From: an uncultured Alphaproteobacteria bacterium
Lineage (GTDB): Bacteria; Pseudomonadota; Alphaproteobacteria; Rs-D84
Length of the DNA: 31,004 nt
Assembly: GCA_934232895.1 (NCBI GenBank)
Contig: CAKQGH010000011.1
Coordinates: 1 to 31,004, forward strand
Direction: 5' to 3'
Every line of letters begins with the position of its first letter. The first letter of the stretch is position 1. The notes under the pieces were generated by a model, which worked only from the letters and a program-made list of their open reading frames with translations, was not told the origin of the DNA and did not search any database. This document shows positions 1-6,811 of this stretch, piece after piece. A program made the position numbers and the translations under genes.

Positions 1-20
1 AAATACTAAGGAGCAAAATT

Positions 21-449
21 ATGGCAACTGTTATTCGTTTGGCGCGTTTCGGTGCAAAAAAACGCCCATATTATCACATCGTCGTCACAGATTCACGCAA
101 TGCGCGTAATTCTGGGAACACATTGGAAACCGTTGGTAAATACGACCCAATGCAGCCACGCGACAGTGAAAAACGCGTTGTGTTGAATGTTGAACAGGTT
201 AAATCCTGGATTGCAAAGGGTGCGAAACCATCTGACCGTGTATATCGTTTCTTGGTCAAGGCCGGTTTGGCAACTGCGAAACCAGTTCCAGTTCAAACAA
301 AGAAACATTTGCAGTCTGAAAAGACCCAGATGAAGATTAAAGACAAGGCCGAAAAATTGGCGAAAATCGCCGAAGAAAAAGCGGCCGCCGAAGCAGCCGA
401 AGCGCCAGCCGCAGAAGCACCAGCTGCAACCGAAGAAGTTGCTGAATAA
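21..449 (+). CDS. rpsP: 30S ribosomal protein S16
   Basis: S16 is a small-subunit protein needed for 30S assembly. The N-terminus (MATVIRLARFGAKKRPYYHI) and the following VVTDSRNARN and IGKYDP-like (VGKYDPM) stretches are the family core, which fills roughly residues 1-85. The remainder is a Lys-rich then Ala/Glu-rich tail ending the 142-residue protein; bacterial S16 is often only 80-90 residues, and alphaproteobacterial S16 commonly has such an extension. An AAGGAG ribosome site at 8-13 fixes the start. It heads the classic rpsP-rimM-trmD-rplS cluster. The promoter must lie upstream of the window. Confidence 0.97.
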   Translation: MATVIRLARFGAKKRPYYHIVVTDSRNARNSGNTLETVGKYDPMQPRDSEKRVVLNVEQVKSWIAKGAKPSDRVYRFLVKAGLATAKPVPVQTKKHLQSEKTQMKIKDKAEKLAKIAEEKAAAEAAEAPAAEAPAATEEVAE

Positions 450-456
450 TTTTGCC

Positions 457-484
457 AAATGCGCCCGCGTTTGTGGGCGCATTT
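457..484 (+). terminator. Hairpin with U-tract between rpsP and rimM
   Basis: AAATGCGCCC (457-466) pairs perfectly with GGGCGCATTT (475-484), giving a 10-bp stem with an 8-base loop that runs into a short T stretch. It sits directly after the rpsP stop and before the rimM start at 498. It could terminate part of the transcription so that S16 is made in excess over RimM and TrmD, a pattern known for this operon in other bacteria. Strength is inferred from sequence only. Confidence 0.7.
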
Positions 485-497
485 TTCAGGATTTATT

Positions 498-962
498 ATG
501 TCGAACAATGCGCAAATTTTGGTTGGAAAAATCGTCGCCCCCCAGGGTATTCGGGGCCAGGTTCGTGTTCAAACCTTTTCCGCCAGTCCAATGGACTTTC
601 AACATTTTGAAATAATCTGTGACCGGTTTATGCCGGGCGCGTTTCATTTTGTGCGTCGCGCATCACCGACATCTGATGTTATTATTGCGCGCATTGACGG
701 GATTGACACCCGCAACGATGCGGAAACACTGCGCGGAACAGAGTTGTTTATTTCGCGCGACGCCCTGCCCGAACTGGGTGCGGGTGAATATTATCAATCG
801 GACTTGATTGGATTTGTGGTATTGCGGGGGGGCGAATCAATCGGTACGGTCGCGTGCTTTCAGAATTATGGTGCGGGCGATATTATTGAACTGGATAACG
901 GGGAAATGGTGTCTTTTGCCGGTGTCGCGGTTGATATGAATGCGCGAACCATTACAGTATAA
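498..962 (+). CDS. rimM: Ribosome maturation factor RimM
   Basis: RimM binds S19 in the 30S head and helps late 30S maturation. Family signatures are the opening ILVGKIVAPQGIRGQVRV (start of the RimM N-domain barrel), the GTELFISRDALPEL block and the EYYQSDLIGFVV start of the PRC-barrel domain. The protein is 154 residues, slightly short for the family. I chose the ATG at 498 (MSNNAQILVG) because an upstream in-frame ATG at 459 lies inside the terminator stem. It follows rpsP and precedes a small unknown gene and trmD, the usual operon setting. Confidence 0.93.
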   Translation: MSNNAQILVGKIVAPQGIRGQVRVQTFSASPMDFQHFEIICDRFMPGAFHFVRRASPTSDVIIARIDGIDTRNDAETLRGTELFISRDALPELGAGEYYQSDLIGFVVLRGGESIGTVACFQNYGAGDIIELDNGEMVSFAGVAVDMNARTITV

Positions 963-973
963 GGAAACATAAA

Positions 974-1294
974 ATGCTGATTCCCAAACCATTTATACAA
1001 GAATCTGAATTAGAATCTGGTGAACAAAGAATTTTTGTTCCCAAACAGCCCAGCGTAATCGACGGCATACACTATTGTGCATGCGTGCATGTTTGTAAAC
1101 AATTTATGGATTACCCGGTTGATATATGGGGACGCCGCATTATTCCGCATGATGCAAAATGTCCAATGATGGAAACCAATGGCGACGCGCCATATTGTAT
1201 CGGCAGATTTGTCAGCGTAAATGGCCGTATATTGCGCGCAACATCGGATTATCCTGAGCCTTGCCGGGTGTACGAACATCAAAAAACACGTTAA
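974..1294 (+). CDS. Small cysteine-containing protein of unknown function in the rpsP operon
   Basis: This 106-residue protein is not recognised. It lies between rimM and trmD, starts 12 bases after the rimM stop behind an AAGGA ribosome site, and ends only 3 bases before trmD, so it is surely cotranslated with the ribosome/tRNA maturation genes. It has six cysteines; four fall within residues 36-61 (YCACVHVCKQF and DAKCPMM) and two later (APYCIG, EPCRVY). It has no signal peptide or membrane segment. The spacing hints at a metal site or a small zinc-binding fold, but no family motif supports that. Codon use looks like the neighbours. Confidence 0.75.
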   Translation: MLIPKPFIQESELESGEQRIFVPKQPSVIDGIHYCACVHVCKQFMDYPVDIWGRRIIPHDAKCPMMETNGDAPYCIGRFVSVNGRILRATSDYPEPCRVYEHQKTR

Positions 1295-1297
1295 GAA

Positions 1298-1984
1298 ATG
1301 CACTTTAATATACTGACCATTTTTCCAGAAATGTTCCCGGGCACATTGTCCGGTGGCGTTGTTGGGCGCGCGTTGGAACGCGGCGTATGGTCGTATGATG
1401 CAATCAATATTCGTGATTTTGCCATAAATAATTATGGCAGTGTTGACGATGAACAATTTGGTGGTGGTGCGGGTATGGTTATGCGCCCCGACGCGTTGGG
1501 CAACGCGATTGATTCCGTGAAAAAACACGGCAAAATAATATATTTTTCGCCGCGTGGCCCGCGACTGGACCAAAAAATGGTGCGAGAATTTGCCGCCGAC
1601 CGGGATGCAACATACACATTGCTGTGCGGTCGGTACGAGGGCATAGATCAACGCATTATCGACGAATATGATATAATGGAACTGTCCATTGGCGATTATA
1701 TACTGTCCGGCGGGGAAATTGCCGCCCAAGTTTTTATTGACAGTTGCGTCCGCTTGATGGATAATGTACTGCACGGTGGAAATGAATCCACCGCAAACGA
1801 AAGTTTCGAAATCGGGGGGCTGGAATGGCCGTTATACACCCGCCCGTCAGCATGGCGTGGACGCAATGTCCCAGAAGTCCTGCTGTCCGGTCACCACGGC
1901 AATATCGAACGGTGGCGGAAACAACAGTCGGACGATTTAACAAAACAACGTCGTCCGGATTTAATAAAGGAAAATGAAAAATGA
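1298..1984 (+). CDS. trmD: tRNA (guanine-37-N1)-methyltransferase
   Basis: TrmD uses S-adenosylmethionine to methylate G37 next to the anticodon, preventing +1 frameshifts. Motifs of the SPOUT trefoil-knot enzyme are all present: TIFPEMFPG near the N-terminus, FGGGAGMVMRPD, LLCGRYEGIDQR, and the knot sequence SIGDYILSGGE, followed by the C-terminal PSAWRGRNVPEVLLSGHHG. At 228 residues it is of normal length. It starts 3 bases after the preceding small gene and overlaps rplS by four bases (ATGA), indicating coupled translation. Confidence 0.97.
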   Translation: MHFNILTIFPEMFPGTLSGGVVGRALERGVWSYDAINIRDFAINNYGSVDDEQFGGGAGMVMRPDALGNAIDSVKKHGKIIYFSPRGPRLDQKMVREFAADRDATYTLLCGRYEGIDQRIIDEYDIMELSIGDYILSGGEIAAQVFIDSCVRLMDNVLHGGNESTANESFEIGGLEWPLYTRPSAWRGRNVPEVLLSGHHGNIERWRKQQSDDLTKQRRPDLIKENEK

Positions 1985-2370
1985 GCATCATAAAAAAAAT
2001 CGAAGCGGCGCAAGTTGAAAAACTGAAAGCTGACAAAAAAATCCCTGCATTCAAAGCCGGTGATACATTGAAGGTACATGTCAAAATCAAAGATGGCGAC
2101 AAATTCCGTATCCAGGTTTTCGAAGGTGTTGTTATCGCACGCGATGGTGGCATGGGAAACAATGCGTCGTTTACAGTTCGCCGCGAAGCGTATGGTGTTG
2201 GCGTTGAACGCAAATTCCCATTGTACAGCCCAGCGATTGAAAAAATCGAAAAGGTTCGCATTGGTCGCGTTCGCCGTGCAAAATTGTTCTTCTTGCGCGG
2301 TCTGTCTGGTAAAAAGGCCCGTATCGTTGAAGATTTGTCGGCCACATCTGCTGAAAAGGCCAGCAAATAA
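1981..2370 (+). CDS. rplS: 50S ribosomal protein L19
   Basis: L19 lies at the 30S-50S interface and contributes to intersubunit bridges. Recognisable stretches are FKAGDTLKVHVKIKDGDKFR, IQVFEGVVIARDG, SFTVRREAYGVGVER and FPLYSPAIEKIEKVRIGRVRRAKLF in order, matching the full-length family. The protein is 129 residues with a short Ala/Lys/Ser-rich tail. Its ATG overlaps the trmD stop as ATGA. A strong terminator follows, so it is the last gene of the operon. Confidence 0.97.
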   Translation: MSIIKKIEAAQVEKLKADKKIPAFKAGDTLKVHVKIKDGDKFRIQVFEGVVIARDGGMGNNASFTVRREAYGVGVERKFPLYSPAIEKIEKVRIGRVRRAKLFFLRGLSGKKARIVEDLSATSAEKASK

Positions 2371-2395
2371 TTTTGCATCGAAAAATACAAAATCC

Positions 2396-2420
2396 AAAAC
2401 ACCGCCATTGGCGGTGTTTT
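2396..2420 (+). terminator. Intrinsic terminator of the rpsP operon
   Basis: AAAACACCGCC (2396-2406) and GGCGGTGTTTT (2410-2420) form an 11-bp perfect stem with a three-base loop, followed by TGTTT. It lies 26 bases after the rplS stop and just ahead of the next promoter at 2437. Confidence 0.92.
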
Positions 2421-2436
2421 TGTTTAATATAACAAT

Positions 2437-2465
2437 TTGACATTACATCACACCAAATGTAATAT
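2437..2465 (+). promoter_or_regulatory. Consensus sigma-70 promoter of the DUF2155 gene, leaderless
   Basis: TTGACA (2437-2442), a 17-base spacer, and TAATAT (2460-2465). Counting seven bases past the -10 puts +1 at about 2472-2473, where the ATG of the next gene starts at 2473. No ribosome site can fit. The TTG of the -35 is exactly 36 bases upstream and in frame with the ATG. Confidence 0.85.
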
Positions 2466-2472
2466 ATTCGGT

Positions 2473-2820
2473 ATGAAAAAAATATTCGGATTTTTGTCGA
2501 TTTTTGTAATGTGTACTGGCGCCGCAAATGCGTATGTTGACCGCAATACCGCGACACTGCGCGTTATGGACAAGGCCGCCGGCAAAGCGCAAACGCTGGT
2601 TGTGTCCGTGGACACGCCGACCAAATTTGAAAAATTGGATATTACCGTGCGTGCGTGCAAACAAACCGACCCGTTCCAGGCCGAAGATTTCTTTGCCTTT
2701 ATCGAGGTCACCAAATCCACCGATGGACAAATATTTGGCGGCTGGATGAGTCGCAACGAACCCGGCAACAATCCATTACAAAACGCTGATTATGATTTAT
2801 GGTTGGTAAAATGCGAATAA
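2473..2820 (+). CDS. DUF2155 secreted protein
   Basis: This 115-residue protein has an N-terminal signal peptide (MKKIFGFLSIFVMCTGAANA) with an AxA-type cleavage site near residue 20, so it should be periplasmic. The mature part matches the alphaproteobacterial DUF2155 family: a TATLRVMDKAAGKAQTL strand, TKFEKLDITVRAC, FAFIEV, FGGWMSRNEPG and a final YDLWLVKCE. The two conserved cysteines (in VRAC and LVKC) could form a disulfide. The molecular function of the family is unknown. I prefer the ATG at 2473; a longer frame opening at TTG 2437 would use the promoter -35 box as its start codon and would spoil the signal peptide. Confidence 0.85.
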   Translation: MKKIFGFLSIFVMCTGAANAYVDRNTATLRVMDKAAGKAQTLVVSVDTPTKFEKLDITVRACKQTDPFQAEDFFAFIEVTKSTDGQIFGGWMSRNEPGNNPLQNADYDLWLVKCE

Positions 2821-2832
2821 CGGAGGTCGCAA

Positions 2833-3195
2833 ATGGATAACGAAACACAAACAGTACAACCCGTGCCAGATGCACCCAAAAGCGAATTCAAGCGCACATT
2901 TTGGCGTGGTGCAAAAATCTTTATTGGCGCGGCCGCGATTATAGTGGTTGCGGCGTCGTTCTTTGCATCTATGCATTCCAGCAGTTTGGAATCGGGTGAT
3001 TTGCGCACATGGAAAAAAGCACCGGTCGAACGCCGCGCGGCGGCCGTGCGGGTACTTACCGCGGGCGCCGATAACAATGAATTATTGGTCGCATGTGTGG
3101 ACAAAATCGCATCACTGGATGGTGCCGATGAAATGGCGGTACGCGACGCGGTATCGTTATGCTATACCGGCGCACAAATAAAACAGTATCAGTAA
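2833..3195 (+). CDS. Single-pass membrane protein of unknown function
   Basis: A 120-residue protein that I do not recognise. The first ~28 residues are polar with a basic edge (KSEFKRTFWRGAK), followed by one hydrophobic segment (IFIGAAAIIVVAASFFAS) at about residues 29-46, then an Ala-rich soluble tail with two cysteines (LLVACVDK and VSLCYTG). The basic residues before the helix suggest the N-terminus is cytoplasmic and the tail periplasmic. A GGAGG-type ribosome site at 2822 precedes the ATG. It lies 12 bases after the DUF2155 gene and 2 bases before the DUF1460 gene, so the three secreted/membrane proteins are probably one transcript. Confidence 0.75.
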   Translation: MDNETQTVQPVPDAPKSEFKRTFWRGAKIFIGAAAIIVVAASFFASMHSSSLESGDLRTWKKAPVERRAAAVRVLTAGADNNELLVACVDKIASLDGADEMAVRDAVSLCYTGAQIKQYQ

Positions 3196-3197
3196 AA

Positions 3198-3893
3198 ATG
3201 AAACGGTTGTTGCTGGCTTTTATTCTGGGCGGGTGCGTTGTGTGCGCACACAACACCATTGGCGACAAATACATTGGCGCGAACTATGTTGCCGACCCGT
3301 TGGGCGAAATGCGCGCCCCCGACACCGACCCATTGATTCGAACCGACGCATTTGATTGCACAACATTTGTTGAAACGGCACTGGCAAATGGTGCTGTAAA
3401 AAAGTTAAATAAAATCAGATACAAAAACGGTGAAATTGATTTTATGAATCGCAACCATTTTATCGAAACCGATTGGATTCCAAACAATTCCGACATTGTG
3501 TATAATGCCAGTCGTAAATACGGTAAAACCGCCCTGCGCCATGTTGTGATTGACCGCGCATCGTGGATGCGGCGCGTTCATAACATTGAATCCGGCGACA
3601 CAGTGACGGAAACCGACCTGGCATACATTCCGTATGCAAACATCGGTAAAATTGACAATACAGAACCGTTGATTGTGCTGTTCATTGTTGATAAATCGGA
3701 TGCGCGCGCCGAAAAAATCGGCACCGATTTGGCGGTTGTGCACATGGGATTTTTATTACCGGGCGGTGTATTGCGTCACGCATCCAGCACGGCCGGCCGC
3801 GTTGTTGATGAAAATTTTTATAACTACATATCACAACGCCAGACAAATAAAAACAATTTGGGTATAACATTATTGGGAATAAAAAATGACTGA
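3198..3893 (+). CDS. DUF1460 amidase-like lipoprotein
   Basis: This 231-residue protein begins with a short lipoprotein-type signal (MKRLLLAFILGGC; lipobox LGGC with the lipidated Cys at 13). The body matches DUF1460, an NlpC/P60-like cysteine hydrolase family linked to N-acetylmuramoyl-amidase activity on peptidoglycan: FDCTTFVET with the likely nucleophile Cys54, the block RYKNGEIDFMNRNHFIETDW, the AVVHMGFLL histidine and LRHASS near the end. I chose ATG 3198 because it gives the signal peptide; a frame open from 3159 overlaps the previous gene. It overlaps tsaD by 8 bases. A role in wall turnover is inferred from the family. Confidence 0.82.
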   Translation: MKRLLLAFILGGCVVCAHNTIGDKYIGANYVADPLGEMRAPDTDPLIRTDAFDCTTFVETALANGAVKKLNKIRYKNGEIDFMNRNHFIETDWIPNNSDIVYNASRKYGKTALRHVVIDRASWMRRVHNIESGDTVTETDLAYIPYANIGKIDNTEPLIVLFIVDKSDARAEKIGTDLAVVHMGFLLPGGVLRHASSTAGRVVDENFYNYISQRQTNKNNLGITLLGIKND

Positions 3894-5013
3894 TGAAAAA
3901 TTGATTCGTATGGATATGGGCAATATGGCGGGCGACGCACATCATGGTGATGGGCGACCGGTGCTGTGCCTGGGGATTGAATCGTCGTGCGACGAAACAT
4001 CGGCGGCAATCGTGGATTCTGATCGTAATATTTTATCGCATATAATCTATTCGCAAATTCCCGAGCATCAGAGATATGGTGGCGTGGTCCCAGAATTGGC
4101 CGCGCGCGCGCATATATTGGCAATTGATACCGTTGTTCGTCAAACATTGGACAAGGCCGGCAAAACAATTGACGATATTGATGTTATTGCCGCAACGGCG
4201 GGCCCTGGTTTAATTGGCGGTGTATTGGTTGGGTGGATGGCCGCCACCGGCATTTCCCAGTCAACCGGCAAACCATTGGTTGCGGTCAATCATCTGGAGG
4301 GTCACGCCCTGGTCCCGCGTTTGCACGCGGCGGCGGCAAATGGTGGCGACGGAAAAACATCTGTTGAATTTCCATATTTGCTGATGCTGGCGTCGGGCGG
4401 GCATTGCCAGATATTGTTGGTGCGTGGTGTTGGTCAATATGAAATGATTGGTCAAACATTGGATGACAGCGCGGGCGAAGCATTTGACAAAGTATCAAAA
4501 ATGTTGGGATTGGGTTATCCCGGTGGGCCAATTGTGGACCAACGCGCACAAAAAGGAAACAAAAATGCGTTCCATTTTCCACGTCCATTGTGCGACAAAC
4601 CCGGATGTAATTTTTCGTTCAGCGGTATAAAAACCGCGGCGCGCACATTCTTGGATAAAAATCCGGCCCCACACAACGATGAATTTATAAACGATTTCTG
4701 TGCATCGTTTCAATCGGCGGTTGTTGATTGCATTATCAACCGTTTGAATAACGCAATGCACGATGCGCGCGTTGTCGCGGCCGCACCACAAACATTGGTC
4801 GTTGCCGGTGGCGTTGCGAAAAACAGTGCCATTCGTGCCGCGATGGAACAATTGGCCATACAACACAATATGACATTTGCCGCGCCACCGATGAATCTGT
4901 GCACCGATAACGGCGCGATGATTGCGTGGGCGGGCATTGAAAACTATCGTTTGGGGCGCATTGTCACAACGCCTGTTGCACCGCGTCCGCGTTGGCCATT
5001 GACCGAATTGTAA
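3886..5013 (+). CDS. tsaD: tRNA N6-adenosine threonylcarbamoyltransferase TsaD
   Basis: TsaD, with TsaB and TsaE, transfers the threonylcarbamoyl group to A37 of ANN-decoding tRNAs. The ASKHA fold motifs are clear: LGIESSCDETSAAIV, the PELAARAH block, the metal-binding NHLEGH, LMLASGGHCQIL, DDSAGEAFDKVSKMLGLGYPGGP, FSFSGIKTA, VVAGGVAKNSA and LCTDNGAMIAW, which supplies the second metal ligand. At 375 residues it is slightly long because of about 25 extra residues before VLCLGIESS; starts at ATG 3910 or 3925 are possible. tsaB and tsaE are not in the window. Confidence 0.96.
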   Translation: MTDEKLIRMDMGNMAGDAHHGDGRPVLCLGIESSCDETSAAIVDSDRNILSHIIYSQIPEHQRYGGVVPELAARAHILAIDTVVRQTLDKAGKTIDDIDVIAATAGPGLIGGVLVGWMAATGISQSTGKPLVAVNHLEGHALVPRLHAAAANGGDGKTSVEFPYLLMLASGGHCQILLVRGVGQYEMIGQTLDDSAGEAFDKVSKMLGLGYPGGPIVDQRAQKGNKNAFHFPRPLCDKPGCNFSFSGIKTAARTFLDKNPAPHNDEFINDFCASFQSAVVDCIINRLNNAMHDARVVAAAPQTLVVAGGVAKNSAIRAAMEQLAIQHNMTFAAPPMNLCTDNGAMIAWAGIENYRLGRIVTTPVAPRPRWPLTEL

Positions 5014-5042
5014 TTGAATATTTGGGCGCTTTGTGGTACAAT
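5014..5042 (+). promoter_or_regulatory. Sigma-70 promoter of the YunG-like gene, leaderless
   Basis: TTGAAT (5014-5019), a 17-base spacer, and TACAAT (5037-5042), directly after the tsaD stop. The bases from the end of the -10 through the ATG (ATTCGGTATG) are identical to those at the DUF2155 gene (2466-2475). The predicted +1 is 5049-5050, on the ATG. Confidence 0.8.
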
Positions 5043-5049
5043 ATTCGGT

Positions 5050-5541
5050 ATGGATGATTATGTAAGACGATATAACGCCGCAACCGAACGGTTGCTGGAT
5101 TTGGCAACACAAATCGATCGATTTGCGTTGGAACGTTTTGACGCGCAGTACACATTGCACGACATCACATACGTGTTGCGCAGCAAATATGCCGACCACC
5201 TGTTTCGTGACAGATATATTGGCGATATGCAATTTATGGGCTTTACCCCATGGCCCAAGGGATTTTGTGCGCTGTCAACAATATGTATTTATGAACTGTA
5301 TGGGGGCGACACAATATGGGAACCGTCGGCGATAAAATTGGGAACATGGGAATATGCACCGGTTGTGTTTAATCGGGAACGCTCGCATAACTTGGTGTTT
5401 GATACAACATGCGATACGTTTGCCCCATTGCATGTCCCGTACGAGGTTGCATCGCCTATAAATAAACCGGTTGGCGAAATGCGCACCCCAAACAAAAAAA
5501 TGTTTATGCAGGAAATTAAACAAGCATTGGATAATCGATAA
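5050..5541 (+). CDS. YunG-like protein with a possible Cys-His-Asp site
   Basis: A 163-residue protein with no signal or membrane segment. The stretch KGFCALSTICIYELYGGDTI (Cys73) followed by SHNLVFDTTCDTF (His113, Asp118) resembles YunG-type proteins, where a Cys in a G-x-C helix, a His and an Asp line up as in papain/transglutaminase folds. No catalysis has been shown for YunG, so enzyme activity is speculative. The start at ATG 5050 is preferred over an in-frame TTG at 5014 because that TTG is the -35 box. It stops at 5541 and xseA begins at 5542 (TAAATG), so xseA is probably translated by reinitiation from this gene. Confidence 0.7.
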   Translation: MDDYVRRYNAATERLLDLATQIDRFALERFDAQYTLHDITYVLRSKYADHLFRDRYIGDMQFMGFTPWPKGFCALSTICIYELYGGDTIWEPSAIKLGTWEYAPVVFNRERSHNLVFDTTCDTFAPLHVPYEVASPINKPVGEMRTPNKKMFMQEIKQALDNR

Positions 5542-6780
5542 ATGTTAGAAAAACCAGAACCATTAGTACAACCCGACACCGTGTTCAGTGTGTCTGATGC
5601 ATCGGCACTGTTAAAGGGCGTTGTTGAAACCGCATTTCCGCGCATAAAAATCCGTGGTGAATTGTCGCAAATTACGCGTGCAACATCGGGTCACATATAT
5701 ATGACGATAAAGGATTCTGGCGCTGCAATATCTGCAATTATATGGCGCAGTACCCCGATTCCGTTCAAATTGGACGATGGACTAGAGGTTATAATAACCG
5801 GTCGTTTCACAACATATCCGGCGCGCAGTAATTACCAAATTATTGTCAGCGAAATAGAAATGGCGGGCGTTGGCGCAATTCTGAAAATGCTGGAAGAACG
5901 CAAACGCAAATTGGCGGCCGAGGGACTGTTTGACGCATCGCGTAAAAAGCCGTTGCCGCGCCTGCCCCAGACCATCGGTGTTGTGACCAGTCCGACCGGC
6001 GCCGCATTCCAAGACATCCAAAACCGTTTGCGTGAACGATTTCCGGTGCGCGTTATTTTGTACCCGGCAACGGTCCAGGGCGCAACCGCCGCGGCCGAGG
6101 TTGCCGCCGGCATTGAATATTTTAATCGCGCAAATAATGTTGATGTAATTATCGTTGCGCGCGGTGGCGGCAGTTTGGAAGACCTGTTGCCATTTTCCGA
6201 AGAAATTGTTGTACGCGCCGCCGCGGCCAGCCACATTCCGTTGATTTCCGGCGTTGGACACGAACCAGATTGGATGTTGATTGATTTTGCCGCCGATGTG
6301 CGTGCCCCAACCCCAACTGGCGCGGCCGAAACCGTGGTGCCGACGAAACTGTCATTGTTCCAAGATTTGGACAATATCTGGCATCGTATGTCATCAAATT
6401 TCACCACCCGTTTGGTAAATGCAAAATCGCGCATTGATTCAATCGCAATTAAAAGCCCGCGCCAAATGGTTATGGAACAGGCCCAGCGTTTGGACGACAT
6501 ATCGCGCACAATGAATATTTTTATAACAGGCGCATTGGCCACCGCACATCAAAAAATGAACACAGTTGCAACACTGCAAAACATATTGCAGAACAAAATG
6601 GCGACTTTGAATCAATCGGTTGGTCATTTGGGGCAAATGTTGAATTCGCTTAGTTATAAAAATGTGTTGGCGCGCGGTTATGCCATTGCACGCGACGAAA
6701 AAAACAATATCGTTGCACGCGCTGAAAACGCCCCCAGAATTGCATCAATTGAATTTGCCGACGGGATACTACAGATTTAA
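5542..6780 (+). CDS. xseA: Exodeoxyribonuclease VII large subunit
   Basis: XseA is the catalytic subunit of exonuclease VII, which degrades single-stranded DNA to oligonucleotides together with several XseB subunits. It has an N-terminal OB-fold (FPRIKIRGELSQITRATSGH), then the nuclease core with GVVTSPTGAAFQDI, VDVIIVARGGGSLEDLLPF and LISGVGHEPDWMLIDFAADVRAPTPTGAAE, followed by a helical C-terminal part. At 412 residues it is within the family range. It abuts the preceding gene without a ribosome site of its own. xseB is not in this window. It is followed by a terminator shared with recN. Confidence 0.95.
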   Translation: MLEKPEPLVQPDTVFSVSDASALLKGVVETAFPRIKIRGELSQITRATSGHIYMTIKDSGAAISAIIWRSTPIPFKLDDGLEVIITGRFTTYPARSNYQIIVSEIEMAGVGAILKMLEERKRKLAAEGLFDASRKKPLPRLPQTIGVVTSPTGAAFQDIQNRLRERFPVRVILYPATVQGATAAAEVAAGIEYFNRANNVDVIIVARGGGSLEDLLPFSEEIVVRAAAASHIPLISGVGHEPDWMLIDFAADVRAPTPTGAAETVVPTKLSLFQDLDNIWHRMSSNFTTRLVNAKSRIDSIAIKSPRQMVMEQAQRLDDISRTMNIFITGALATAHQKMNTVATLQNILQNKMATLNQSVGHLGQMLNSLSYKNVLARGYAIARDEKNNIVARAENAPRIASIEFADGILQI

Positions 6781-6781
6781 C

Positions 6782-6803
6782 AAAGGCCGCGTATGCGGCC
6801 TTT
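6782..6803. terminator. Bidirectional terminator between xseA and recN
   Basis: AAAGGCCGC (6782-6790) pairs with GCGGCCTTT (6795-6803), a 9-bp stem with a 4-base loop. It has T-rich sequence on the plus side and lies between the convergent stops of xseA (6780) and recN (6812). Confidence 0.82.
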
Positions 6804-6811
6804 ATTTTCGT

